From assembly GCA_002778195.1 (NCBI GenBank), contig PCDI01000009.1, positions 314,291 through 378,290 on the forward strand: a stretch of DNA of 64,000 nt, given 5' to 3'. The translations under genes and the position numbers were made by a program. Below are positions 24,146 to 36,554 of the stretch, piece after piece. Below the pieces are notes generated by a model. The model did not search any database, was not told the origin of the DNA, and was given only the letters and a program-made list of their open reading frames with translations. The number at the start of each line of letters is the position of its first letter. The stretch's first letter is position 1. This DNA is from Raffaelea ambrosiae. Lineage: Eukaryota > Ascomycota > Sordariomycetes > Ophiostomatales > Ophiostomataceae.

Positions 24146-25599
24146 ATTTGCTAGACGTACCAGAGGTTCCAAAGATACCAGAGGTACCAGATGTACTGGG
24201 GACACCAGGAGTACAAGAGTTGCTGGGGGTCCTCTGCCAGCCGCGAGAGTTCTCAAACTATCCAGCCACGACAGAGGTGCGTGATTGACACGAAAAAGGG
24301 CGCCGATGGCAATTTTGCGAGATCAAGACAGGTCCCGTGTTGAGAGAAGGAACACGGATTTGTCCAGCAGCTCTAGGACCAGCATTCGAAGACCAGCATT
24401 GGAAGACCCGGATATGGATTGAACTAAGATTGGAAAAGAAAGATTGAAGGATCGAAATCAATAACTGGAAAGGCGGCCGGAGGATAGAAGAGCCGGCTGG
24501 GCATGGAGAACAATTGGAAGGAAAGTAGATGTCATTAAGAACAAGCGAGCTTGTCAGCGAACTGCTTTTGTGTGGATCTTTTGTTTTCATTTTCATTTTC
24601 ATTTTGGGGGGTTTCATTTTTTGGTATCGGTGCCTGTTCGTTCCTGCTTCTTGCGTGCTTTTATGGCGCCTCCCACCTCTCGTGTCTTTATTTTTATACT
24701 GCATATGCGTCGATAGGCCATACCCCCTCTCTTCTGTTATTGCTACTTTTACACTGCCACCCATTGTTTTCTACTTTGTTTATGGAGTATGCTTTTTTTT
24801 TCTTTTTTTTTTTTTTTTTCTCGCTTGTGGCAGTCCCAATGGGGGCCTGCCCGTAGATTAGATAGAAATGGCAAAAGATTCAAATCTTCAGCCGCGATCC
24901 CCTACAGATGCCTAATTTTGCAATTCAACCAAAGACTCTGTTCATAGACGTTACGCATCCCCAATACGCGCGAGGACAAGACTCTGGCGCATGCGTATGC
25001 ATAATGTGTTTTCCGCGGCTATCTGGTCTGCTTCGTTTCATCGCCGTCATCACGGAAAAGGAACCCAAGAAAGTTTGAACAATATGGTGAATTTCATTAC
25101 AAACAGTAACAAGAACATACAAAGAAAAGTTGGGTACTAAACGGAGAAGGAATTAAAGCTAGTAAAAAGCGACAAAAATGTAAATCGTCAAAAAGAGGAA
25201 GAGATGGTATCCTATAAGATAAGGAAAGACATGGGAAAAGGAAGTAGAATGGAAAGAGAGCAAAAAAAGGAACACAACTATGTATCTCTTCGTCTGTACC
25301 CATTTTCCCCAGCAGAATTGAAAACCAAAACAAGAAACAGAGCGAAAGAAGTAACCAGAATTGGAAACGGGAGGACTTGCAAGGCCAATGTAAGAAAATC
25401 AAAGGACATAGGAAATGTAAAAAAGGAAAAAAAAAACCCGAAAAAAAAACTTGAGATAAAAAGAAAATAGAAAAAAAGAACCCTGCAACCGTTGATTTTT
25501 ATGTCCCCCCCCCCCTTTCCTGGTTTCCGTCCCCCTTTTTATTTTCTCTCCCCATTCACGGCCCGCACACAACACTCGGGCTCTCAATTTTCTTTAGAG
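24146..25599. other. Convergent intergenic region
   Basis: Shared 3' flank of the FYVE-RING and tricalbin genes. A degenerate 9-base repeat (GTACCAGAG-like) begins just after the stop codon (about 24157-24225). T-runs lie at about 24791-24820 and A-rich sequence at about 25420-25480. No gene was seen. Confidence 0.5.
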
Positions 25600-28500
25600 T
25601 TAAGCGGGAGTGCCCTCGCGGCTAAACGACGGCCGCGGTGCACCCTCGCGCTTGCTCAAAAAGCTCCGCCGGAACGTCGACTTGGGGCTGTCCGTGCCGC
25701 TCGGCTCATTAGGCGTAAAGCTGCTGCGCATCACCACCGTGCCGGCGCCCACCTTGAGCTCCTTGTCGCTGCCGGTGCCGCTGTCGTCCACCACATACAG
25801 CGCCTCGCCCAGGTTGTCGTCGCTGCCGAACCGGTGCTGCTCCCGCGCCTGCACCTGGAACTGCGCGTCGGGCGTGATCGCCGCCTTGAACGTCTCGTCA
25901 AACTTGATGGTTCCCGACGGCGACTTGTGGTGCTTCGTCTTGCCAATCAGCCGCGTCTTCGCGCCCACCTGGTTGATCGCCACATAGACATCCGACGAAG
26001 GCGGGAAGCCCGTCGCCGACACAACCGTAAACACAGCCGTGCCGGCACCCGCTGTGCCGGGAGCCGGGGAGCCCGCCACCGTGTGGATCGACGATGCACC
26101 CATGCTCCGCGTCCGCGTGTGGCTCGGGGTCACCGGAGGGCCGTTGATGGCCGGGCCGGGAGCATCACCTGCCGGCTCCGAATCAAAGCCGTTGGTGGCC
26201 GCCGCAGCGGTAGCAGTGGCAGCAGTGGCAGCGACACCCGCAGCAGCGGCAGGTTCAACAGTAATGGCAGGCGGTGACGGCGCAGACGGCGCAGACGGTG
26301 CAGCAAGAGAGCTGCCCGAGGTCACACCAGCGCTAGAAAAGTCGTCCTCCTTCTTGCTGCTCCGGAAACCGCGCTTGAGGAAGGAGGCACCCTTGCCAAC
26401 ACTGGAGCCGACCACGCCAACCACGGCCGCGCCGCCCTTGATAGGAGCACCGGCCACGCCAGTGACCAGCTTGCCGGGCGTACCAGCAAACGTGGCCGTG
26501 CCGACTCTGGACCGGGTGATGTAGTCGGGACGGAAGACGAAGCGAAGACGGACGGAGCCAGACTGGCCGTCGAGCGGCAGCTTGAGCTCCTGGGCCTGGA
26601 AAGGCTCCAGATCCGCCAGGGGGAGGAGGACACCGCCCAGGAAGTCGGGCTTGTCGGCAAAGTCGTAGTCGTAGACGTTCATCTGCAGCTTGGCGGCCGT
26701 GCGCGACTTGATGACAACCTCGAAGAACTCGTTCCACGTGGGGTTGAGCGTCTTCTTGATGGTCTTGGTCTTGAACACCTCGACGCCGTTCAGGTCGAAC
26801 TTGGCGTACGGGTCGCTTTTGCCGTTCTTGTCGGCGGCCGGCAGGTCTTCGCCGCTGAGAACGTCGACGCGGAGGTTGCCCATGTTGTTGATGCTCTCGC
26901 TGGCGTCGAGGTCCATCAGCACGGGGATGTACTTGAGGCTGACCTTGACGGAGCTGATCTTGCCGTCCTCGCCCTTCATCTTGAGAATGGTAGGGTTGTT
27001 CTGCAAAAAAAAAGTAGTGTTAGTTTCCAAAGAAGACATTACTAAAATAAAAAAATAAAAGAATAAAAGAATCAAAGAAATAGCACTCACCAAGCACTGC
27101 TTCAGAGTGTCCAGGGTGTTGCCCGACAGGCGAGACAGGGCCTTGTCGTTCTCGTCGTCCGACTTCTCGCCGCGCTCGCAGGCCTTAATGGTGAGACGCG
27201 AGAAGTCCAGTTCGCGAACGAAGCAGTCGCCAATCTCCTCGTACTTGTAGCTGCGAGTCTTGGCCGTCGACGAGATGTAGGAGGGGAAGGCCATGTCGTC
27301 GACAAAGACCTCGAGACGGCTGTCGGTCTTGGGCATCTCGGCCTCCATGAGCTTGAAGACGACGAAGCCGGACTGGTACTTGAGCAGCTCCTCGGGCGCA
27401 AGACGGACCACGGGCGGCGTCAGCTTCCCGGCCTTCTTGGGCGCGGCAGAGGTGTCCTCCGAGGTCTTGCCGTTCGTGGCGTCCTTTGCAGCATCGACAG
27501 CCTTGGTGGCGTCTGTCTTGTCGGCCGTGGCAACAGCGTCCTTGGCGTCCTTGGCGGCGTCGGCCTTGGCTTGCTCCTTCTCGGCCTCGTCGTCCTCCGG
27601 GTCGGCCACGTTGAGCGTCGGGAAGAAGGAGGCGGTGTAGGTGAGGACACCCTTGGGCATGCCCTTGCCGTGCAGGCGCAGGCCCTCCTCGCGGACGGCC
27701 TTCACGGTGTGCGGCAGGTACGAGCCGTCCTCGGCCTGCTTGACAAAGTCGCTGGCATGGAGGTCGACCAGACCCAGGCTGCGGTCCTTGCCCATGTTCT
27801 CGGAATCCATGGCCTCGAGCTGCAGACGCTCGCGCGCGCTGTGGATGGGGACGTAGAGGACCTCGTCCCACTCGGGGTTCAGGTTGTTCAGGAACGTCAC
27901 CGTGCGGGCCTTCTCGATGCCCGACACGAGCACGCGCGCGTACGCGTCCGACTTGCCGACGGTCTCGTAGTTGCGCAGGTTGGTGCCCTTCTGGAAGTGG
28001 ATGCGCATCACGCCAATCGGGGTCTGGTAGCCGCCGGTGCCGGCCAGGACGCCGGACAGCGCGACGGGCTTCCACTGGGCGGTGATCTTGGCACGGCCCG
28101 TCTTGGCGCCGGCCAGGTTGAACCATTCCTGCTGCTTTTCCATGAGCTCGAGCATATCGTCCAGCTTGATCTGGTAGGTGCCCAGGACCTGGTCGCCGGC
28201 GAGATCGCGCTCGTCCTTGATGACGACGCCGAGCTTGGTGTTCTTGCGGTCGGTGATGAGCAGCTCCTTGCTGCCGTTGTCCCAGATGGGGTTGTTGGTG
28301 CGCTTGAGCTTCTTGGTGGTGTGCAGCTCCTTGCCGTTGAGCAGCAGCACGGCGTAGGGGTTGAGCTGGCCCACCAGGCTCTTGCTGCCGTCGAGCTCCT
28401 TGGCCTGGTCGACGGTGAACTTGAGGATGCCCGTGTTGGACTCCGGGGGCGGCTCGACCTTGCCGTCTTCCAGGGTCTCGGCCTCGAGGACGGGGAAGAA

Positions 28501-30384
28501 GCGGATGTCGGCGTTGAGGACGCCCTGGGGGGTGCCGTTGTTCATGACCTCTAGAGACTCGTTCTCGTGCTCGGTGATCTCCTCGAGGTTCTCGAGCGGG
28601 AACGAGGCAATGCCGAGCTCGCGGTCCTTGCGGTAGTCGTTGAAGTCGTTGAGCACAATGTCCAGGCTGTCCTTGAAGGAGGTGATGATGATGTAGTGGG
28701 TCTCGTTCCAGCGCGGGTTGTTGGTGTCGTTGACCGTCTTGGTGCGGGCCAGGGGCTCGCGGTTGTTGAGCGTGATGACGGCGTACGGGTCGTTGCTGCC
28801 GCCGCCAAAGCCGTCGGCGCCCTTGAGGCCCTGGGCGCCGTGCAGGGTGACGGCGATGATGCCAATGGCCTGCTCGGCGGGGGTGCCGAGCATCTTGGCC
28901 ACCTCGATGGGGAACACGTTGGGGGCGTACATCATGGGGCCCAGGTTGCCGTGGACCTGCTCCAGGATGAAGCTCTCGAGGCCGGGGATGAAGTTGATGT
29001 CGAAGCCGAGGGTCTCGCCGCCGAGCGGCTTGCAGACGTAGTCGATGGTGGGCTTCTCCAGGAAGCACATCTCCACGCGCTCAATGTGGGGGAAGGCCAC
29101 CTGCAGCTTGATCTTGACGCGCATGAGGCCGGAGAAGGCCATGTCCTCGACGATGACGTCCATGCCCTTGCTGATCATGCCCTTGCCGATGCGGATTTCG
29201 AGCACGACCTTGGGGTTGATCTTGTTCTTGAGCTGGCGCGAGGTCATGTCCTCGTTGTCGTTGGGGGTGAAGCTGAAGAGCCAGTCCATGATGACGAGAT
29301 CGTCCTCGGCCTTGGGGTAGGTCTTGACGTGCTCGACGCGCGGCGGCTTGGAGCCGAGGGTGAAGGTCTTGAGCTTGAGGCTGTCGAGGAAGGCGGGCGT
29401 GGCGCCGCTGAGGACCTGGTCGACGGAGCTGATGACGGTGGCCGCGAGCACGGGCTGGTAGATGGGCCAGAACTTGACGAGGAACGAGTTGATCCACTCG
29501 AGGGACTCGTTGTCCGTCTCGAGGCGGCGCAGCGCCATCTCGCGGTTGATGTCGTCGCGGTAGTTGCGCCGCACACGCCGGATCGACGTGCGGTAGTACG
29601 TCGAGCAGGCCGCCATGACGATGATGACCCAGCCAATGCCGCCGCCGAGCCTCGCGATCGTCCACGAGAGCAGGCAGGCGAAGACGATGATGCCGGCGTT
29701 GTGGTACCAGTCGCCGAAGAACTTCTCGGGGATCTTGGCCTCGGCCCACGTCGCCTCGTCCAGCAGCTTGTGCGAGAGCGCAGCCGGCTCCGTGGGCCAG
29801 CCAATGCGCGGCGCCCAGCCGGTGGTGTCGGTGCCCATCTCGACCGTGCCGGGCTTGGTGTTGTCGGCGGGCGCGATGGTCTTGCCGTCCGCCGTCGTCT
29901 CCAGCGCGACGGCACCGCTTTTGCCCTCGACTGGAAGGTCGTAGGTGGGCGCGCTGCCGTCGTCCATGTCCGTCGCCAGGGCGGCGCCCTTGATGCGCTT
30001 GGTGTGGAGGCCCGAGGGGAGGGCCTGAGAAGGGGGGGTATGTTGTTAGCAGAGGTGGAGCTGGGGCGGAGCTGGGGCGAGAAGCAGAGCCAGCCTGCTC
30101 GCGCAGGCAGTGCGCATAGCAGCAGAACAGAGAAAAGGAGCACACGAAAACACGAAACACACCTCTTTGACCTGGGCCTTCTTCTCCGCGGGTGTGTCGT
30201 TCGGGTTGAACGAAAAGGCCGGGATGCCGGCCTTCCGGCTCTCCTTGACCAGGGCGTCCTCCTGGGTCTGGGCCTTCTCGGCGACGGAGGCGGTAGCGTC
30301 GGCGGCCGAGGCAGCGGTGCCGTTGGTCTGCCCAACGACGCCCTGCTTGAGGTCGGCCGCGGCCTTCATGGCGCTTGTTGCCAT
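25600..30384 (-). CDS. Tricalbin-like ER-plasma membrane tether (TM-SMP-multiple C2)
   Basis: Homologue of yeast Tcb1-3 and extended synaptotagmins: ER-anchored tethers that bind the plasma membrane through C2 domains and move lipids through an SMP domain. Three minus-strand exons, 30384-30163, 30024-27091 and 27000-25600, all join in phase 0 and give 1518 residues. The N-terminal cytosolic part is Ala/Thr-rich. A hydrophobic hairpin-like stretch at about 184-214 anchors the protein. An SMP domain covers roughly 245-445. C2 domains follow from about 450 (SNDPYAV), 610 (degenerate, LNPYAV), 745 (KSDAYAR) and 1080 (KSDPYAK), with a diverged fifth at about 1370-1475. The C2 with KSDPYAK and a YDYDFADKPDF loop keeps likely calcium ligands; the second has lost them. 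A Lys/Ala/Asp-rich spacer lies at about 900-935. It could match Tcb3 or Tcb1/2; I cannot decide. Confidence 0.92.
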
Positions 30385-31472
30385 TGCTGTTTCTGGAGCC
30401 AGCCCGCGCGCTGCGGGATGGAATAGCAGGAGGCCTGGGAGCGATTGAGCCGAAGCGGGCGCGAAGCAGTGGTCCTGCGCGGCGAGAATGCGGACGCGAC
30501 CAGGGATCGCGCTTAGCAGCTAGGACGGCGAGGCGGCTCAGGCGATGATGGGCCGAGCTTGAGCTCTTTTTTGGATCGTCGAATGCTTTTGGCTAGCAAA
30601 TGCGACGGCCGTGCGGTCTACGGGAGCGCGGTCGCGATTCTCAGGACGGGGGAGAGCGAGACTGAATAAGCTCACTCTCAAGGGTAAGATGTGAAAAAAA
30701 AGGAGTGTGTATGAGAGCGAGAATGTGGCCGGCCGAGGGAGCTTGGTGAGAGGAATCTCGAGCTTGCCTGGGAAGCTTACGGTCAACGGGTCGGAACAGA
30801 AGACTGAAGGAAGGGGGTCGGGGAGCAGAAAAAAAACAGAAAAAAAAGGAGCGAAGGACAAGAAAAGAGCAGGGGAGCCGCAGATAAGCCCCAGAAACAA
30901 CAAACAAGAGAAGGAGGGTGCAGGGCCACGCAGTGAAGGGCGAGGGAGGCTGGAAAGCGAGAAAATGGGAAGTGGTTTTAGTTCTAGTTTAGAGCTAAGC
31001 TGGTGTTGGCTGCTAAGATGAAGGGGATGGGGAACTGAAGACAGGAGTGGGTCTGCCGACGTATGCGGGCAGTGGGTGGCCAGAGGGAGGGCAGAGCTGG
31101 AACAGTGGAAGAACACGCACCTTGAAACGTGGCCACGGTGGCTTGAGGCGAGAAGAGTTGGATGTGAAGAGGAACAGCAAGAGAGAAGCAAAAGCAAAAC
31201 AAAGGAGAGAGGCAGAGAAATGGGAGGAAAGAAGGATCTGAAGACTAGCGAGATTTGAGACAGATGGGCGGATTCATGACGAGTTGGACACGGCGAGGGA
31301 AGGAACGACCTAGGAAGCCTACGTCAGTGGTGTGGGCAAGCAAGAGGGTGCCAAGTCCTGTCAGCGAAAATGCGCTTGCTACGGAAGCAGGAAAAGTACT
31401 GGAGCAAGCTGGCTGCGTGTGAAATGCGTGCAGCCGGGCAGGGGAAGAGCGACCCAGGGACCCACCAGGGAG

Positions 31473-31476
<4 letters not shown>

Positions 31477-31508
<32 letters not shown>
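31477..31508. repeat. 32-base A homopolymer
   Basis: An uninterrupted A run in intergenic DNA. No retroelement frame or target-site duplication was seen beside it. Confidence 0.8.
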
Positions 31509-31511
<3 letters not shown>

Positions 31512-33306
31512 CCATAATGGTTCTTCCCACAGGCACCACAAACAAGCCACAGCCCTGGCAACACGGACGGTGGCCCTGCACCGCCTGCGCGCATCAGCTG
31601 CAACAGCGTGGGCAGGGTCGCAATCAATGAGGGGGGGTGGGCATCATTGGGCAGGGGCAAACTGGGTGGGAGGCCAGAGCTGGGTCTATCCCGCCAGCTG
31701 TCCGTCGTCCACAGTCCCACCCAGCAGCTGCAAGCCAGCCAAGCCAATCCACCTCCCGGAAATTCCAGCCAGACGGATCCCCAAATCAAGCAAAGCAGGA
31801 AAGAGCGATCGGGCCACACCCTCGTGGGGCGTGGTGTGTACTACGAGTAGTTACTATGTATGTATCTTACCCGTACTAAGATGCTGCTGCGTGTGCGCCC
31901 CATCTGGCAACGAGGGCACAGGAGCCGTGTTATACCGTGTACGGTGTAGATACGTATCTTTTACGGATAAGCTGGTCAAGATACACGGCACAAAGAAAAC
32001 GAAACCTTCGGTTTTCGGCGTCCTGAGGCCTGGTGCGGCACGCACCTGTTACAGAGCAGGGATTGGGCGCTTTTGCTGCCTACGAGTACATGCATGCGAG
32101 TTGCATACTCTGTAGTACACCGTACATACTCGTAGCATTGTTAGTCCTCAAGCACTATCCAGCCCACCACCCCCAGCCGGCCAGGAAATCCTCCGCAGAA
32201 TCATACGTGTGATTCTCTGCGAATCCCTGCGTGGCCAATGGGCCAGGATCTCTTACGTGTAAGTCATATTTGTATGCGATATCTGCGTCCTCCATTCTGC
32301 AGACTCGGCGCCATTCCCGTTGTGCACTACTGCAGGCAATGGCATGAGGAGGGCAGTCGGGCACTTGATCAAGGGTGCCACCAAAATTCGCGATGATCGA
32401 CTTTTTTCCCTCTCCCCCCCCCCCTTTGCCTGCTTTTTCTGTCGCGTTCTCTCTGCCTTTGTTTTTACGGTGTAGTTAACTGGTATGTACGGTGTACTAT
32501 TAATTCATCCGTCCCAGGCCCGTGGCTTTGACTGCCGTGGCCGCGCTTTAGCTCCCTTGCCAAAGAATTGGCTTGCCGTATCCGTCGGTTTGTCCACTTC
32601 TGCTCCATATCACCCTTCACCTGATTATAGTGGCTCTTTGCAAGCAACTATTTGCTCTGGATAGGGAGCAAGCAGACACTTCAATAGCACGCCCCGGCCT
32701 AAAGCCAGACTTCCAGGCGTAGCCGTCTGTGCCGGCTGTTTGACGTTTCTGGCTTGATTTTTTTTTCCCTCTGTCGCCACCGAATACACGTAAAGCCCAG
32801 CTGGTGTTTACACAGCCAGCCACAGAATATCGTGACGAGTCTCACGAATATCGCCAAGATCCAATGCAGATGATGGAGATACCCAGTTATACCATGCATG
32901 GGCACTACTCGTACACCGTATCTTTCGTATATCCAAGTATCTGGCCCACTCTCACCCAACCCACTGTGCCATCCCATCTGCGACCGGCTATCAGAAATAC
33001 TATACTAGTATGGAAAACTGCAACTGAAGCACAGAACATGTATGCGCATTGCGTACGACGGTGCTCTGCGACAGTGACTTTGCCCGCGAACCAAAAACAA
33101 ACAAGAAAAGTGGCGGGGGTGCATATGCACCCAAGGAGACGCTAGCCAAGCTACTATGTACATAGTATACTATGTAGTCTGACCTGAAATGAAGAAGGTC
33201 TCTTGGGACACGGTAGGTGAAGCTTCGGAATAAAATGAGGAAGGTGAAGGAAAACATCGAAATAGAATAAGAGTCAACACTCGCACAAGACGCGAGTACG
33301 CGCCAA

Positions 33307-33385
33307 ACAGGGCAGGCAGGTCAGGCAGGCCGGACAGGCCAGACAGGTCAGACAGGTCAGACAGGCCAGAAAGGTCAGACAAGGC
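33307..33385. repeat. 10-base tandem array (CAGGTCAGAC/CAGGCCAGAC)
   Basis: About eight imperfect units alternate CAGGTCAG and CAGGCCAG cores. The minus strand reads Asp-Leu-Ser-Gly-Leu-Ser-like repeats, but in a short frame with no other protein signal. Confidence 0.7.
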
Positions 33386-35803
33386 CAAGCACTAGAAGAC
33401 CAAGATCCCAAAGATCAAGGGATGACAAACAAGATCTCAAAATAGGATCCTCCGAGAAACCCAGGAATATACACCTTCAAAGAAACAGCCTCCCTCGAGA
33501 CCCTCAAAACCCTCAAGGCTTCGCAGACCTCGAATACAGCGGAGATCCATACTCTCTCGTGCCCACTTCTCCCTCTCTAGTGTCGCAGTAGCGCCCATCC
33601 CTCCACTACATGCGACATTGTTTACTCTGGCATGGGTGGGCAAATCCATCTTCCGTGCCTCGACAGCTGAAAAAAAAAACCCCTGCAAAGCGGAGACGAA
33701 GGAGGTGTGGATAGCGCCATAGCGACTGGGAGCCAATAGGTGGTTGGGAACGAGACCGACCGACCGAAAGCGGGAGGAGCTTGCTCTCTCAGTTCATGGG
33801 GACCGCGCTAAGCCGGGTCCTCTTTCTTTTTTCTCAGCGCGCCGAAGACACTGTGGACTCTCCTCAGAAATCACGATGTGTAAGTTGGTCTTCCCTTCCC
33901 GAGCAAGACCAGCTGCCACAGTACTCCGCATACAAAGCAATAGTAGTACTATGCATCCTACTCGTACTCTGTAAAAGGTAGTGTGCGTACGCGCATTTCC
34001 TGTCTGCGAAACGGCACTTGCGCACAAACTGCGCACAGTCGGGTTGTTGCGCATCGTAGGCCATCGTCATCGCACGGCCGATCCGTCGCGAAGAACGAAG
34101 CCCACGAGGATGCATCTTTCGTTCCTCGTCCCCTATGTGATCCTCTTCCGCGTGCGCCGCGGGGCGTCGGCGGCGAGCAAGTATCTTGCTCGTAAAAGCA
34201 AGGCCAAATCCGAAGGCAGCCCCAACAGGAAGGATGCGCTTCTTTGACACAATAGTTCGGTCGCTTCTGAGTATTTTTTTGCCGTCCGATTTCATGATGA
34301 CGACGCGCGTGTGCTCGTAGCCCAAAAGGAACAACACCCACACTGGAGCTAGAAAGAGAGGGAGCCATATTACACGCCGATCATTTTTCTAGTCCTGTCC
34401 CTTCTTTCCTGGTCCACCTTCGTCGTCTCCCCAGCCCCACGATTTGCCTTTACGGCTTTTGGCTCTCTTTTTTTTTTTGCTTTTTGGTGATTTGGACCTG
34501 TGTTTGTATCTTGCATAGAATCTTACTTTTGCTTATTTCTTTCTACAGTGCAACAATCAAGATGCTCCGTATTTCCTTCTATGGTCTATCTTCCCTTTTC
34601 GTCTTGCCCTCCTTCCGAGCAAAACAAACGCAGACACTCGGCCGACGGACGGCCCTGTCTGTCGGATCTGCTCGCCGCACATACACAGTACACACATAAT
34701 AGTAGTAAGTACATAGTAGACTCGGATGCGCGAACTAGACAGAATAGAGCGCCGCGCATGCATAGTACGGGTGTATTGTAAAGAGAAGTCTCCTCGTGCT
34801 GCAGATATGCTCTCTATCAAAATGCTCGTCACTTTTGCACTGCATGCGCTGTTATCTGCAAGCCTAAACGTCGTGCCAGAACACACGACAGGCCTGCTGC
34901 AGTTTGGATTTTCGTACAGTATGAGGACAACCGTCATGGAAGCCCACTTCACGAGAACACATTCAGCGGCCACAGCCAGTCATCGTGAAACACATTTACT
35001 ACGGACGAGACGGGAAGAGACGAAACGGACGCAAAAAGCACTCCAAAAAAGGGCCAGCCACACCGACCACGGCCAAGAAGGCCGCGACCCTTCCGCCCGT
35101 GCTTCTCTTGCCCAATAACGACCTTTCCAGACATGTAAGAAAATCGGTTCCATGACAGGTTCCATGGGTTCCATGGAATAATAGGCAGACCTTCCATAAG
35201 ACGCTTTGTTCTGTGCACCCCATCGCATTCCTTCCAAATCTGCGCTGTAACCTTGTAAAACCAGTCGACGATCTCTCTTATTACAGGGCTCGAGCTTCCC
35301 GCTTCGCACCACCCATCTCTGCTGACCTCCCAGTTTTTGGCTCGCTTGCTGCTCCCTGTATGGGCGAACCAATCGTGAGTACCTGCCGTGTGCCCCCCCC
35401 TGTCCGTGCACCGATTGGCGATGTGGTGTGAGAAATGACACGCCCCGAATGGGGGGCCGAGATTATTGATAGCTGCACATGACCGTACACGTGCGAAGCA
35501 TGCGATACTGTGGCGCCGTCTTCGAGATTCTGTGGCGTTCTTTTTATCAGCCACACTTCTATTTCTAAATTGTTATTTCACTTTTCGCCTCCAAATCGAC
35601 GTGCTAGCAGCTTCGCGAACGTTGGGCAATCTTGGTCGAATCATATATTCACACGGATTTCATTTCCGGGAGCATATCTACACGTGTCGCGTTTTAAACG
35701 AAGCTCCTTCATCGCCACTTGATCGACATCATACTTGCCAGACACAATTCGGGGAGAACAACCTCATAAACACACACATACATATTCACTAGACGCATTC
35801 ACC

Positions 35804-36554
35804 ATGGCGAACTTTCTGGCCTCCATCTTTGGCACCGAGCAGGACAAGGTGAGTCTTCCTCCTCCTCCTCCTCCTTCCCTCCAAGCGCCCGTATATTTTC
35901 TGTTTTTTTCTTTTTCTTTAAGCCGCATCTGCTGACCCCCCCCCNCCCCCTCTTCCATAGGTCAACTGCTCCTTCTACTACAAAATCGGCGCCTGCCGCC
36001 ACGGCGACCGCTGCTCCCGCAAACATGTCAAGCCCAGCTACAGCCAGACCATCCTCATGCCCAACCTGTACCAGAACCCGGCCTATGACCCCAAGAACCG
36101 AATGAACGCCGCCCAGCTCCAGAACCACTTTGATGCCTTCTACGAGGACATTTGGTGCGAGCTCTGCCAGTATGGCGAACTCGAGGAGCTCGTCGTCTGC
36201 GACAACAACAACGACCACCTCATCGGCAACGTCTATGCCCGCTTCAAGTACGAAGACTCCGCCGCCGCCGCATGCGACGCGCTTAACAGCCGGTGGTATG
36301 CGGCGCGGCCCATCTACTGCGAGCTGTCGCCTGTGACCGACTTTCGAGAAGCGTGTTGTCGACTGAACTCGACCGGTGGCGAGGGCGGGTGTGTGCGCGG
36401 CGGGTTCTGCAATTTCATCCATCGCAAGAACCCGAGCGACGAGCTGGACCGGGAGCTGCAGCTGTCGACCAAGAAGTGGCTTAAGGAACGGGGTCGGGAC
36501 GAGCGGAGCGTGACTCGGTCGCCGTCACCGGAGCCGACGCGGAGGAGGTACTAA
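35804..36554 (+). CDS. U2AF1: U2AF small subunit (U2AF35/U2AF23), 3' splice-site factor
   Basis: Recognises the AG of 3' splice sites as partner of the large U2AF subunit in the nucleus. Two exons, 35804-35848 and 35961-36554, join in phase 0 and give 212 residues, close to fission yeast U2AF23 and slightly shorter than human U2AF35. The first CCCH finger begins just after the intron (CSFYYK, then CSRKH). The central UHM/RRM runs from about residue 47 to 130 and includes the conserved IGNVYARF strand. The second finger region contains the family hallmark LSPVTDFREACCR and GGFCNFIH. The C-terminus is a short Arg/Ser/Pro tail. The start context is CACCATGG. The intron is unusual: its tract before the 3' splice site is almost pure C and includes an unresolved N at 35945. 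That N does not touch the protein. Confidence 0.97.

Larger units (their letters stand above)
30385..35803. other. 5.4-kb divergent intergenic region without a supported gene
   Basis: Lies between the 5' ends of the tricalbin (minus) and U2AF small subunit (plus) genes. It contains a 32-A run (31477-31508), a 10-base tandem array (33307-33385) and many short frames with no protein character. Short TACGTA/GTACGAGTA-like motifs are scattered at 31850-32130 and 34690-34770. No RNA gene was recognised. Confidence 0.4.

Noticed and set aside
28567..30426. 619-codon plus-strand frame opposite the tricalbin gene
   Set aside because: Shadow frame with Val/Leu/Gly/Glu bias and no domain. The minus-strand exons carry TM, SMP and C2 domains in frame.
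31477..31508. 32-A run as a possible retroelement or processed-pseudogene tail
   Set aside because: No reverse-transcriptase frame or target-site duplication is visible beside it, and similar homopolymers are common in this window.
33307..33385. Tandem array considered as a CRISPR array
   Set aside because: Units are 10 bases and contiguous with no spacers, and the organism is a fungus.
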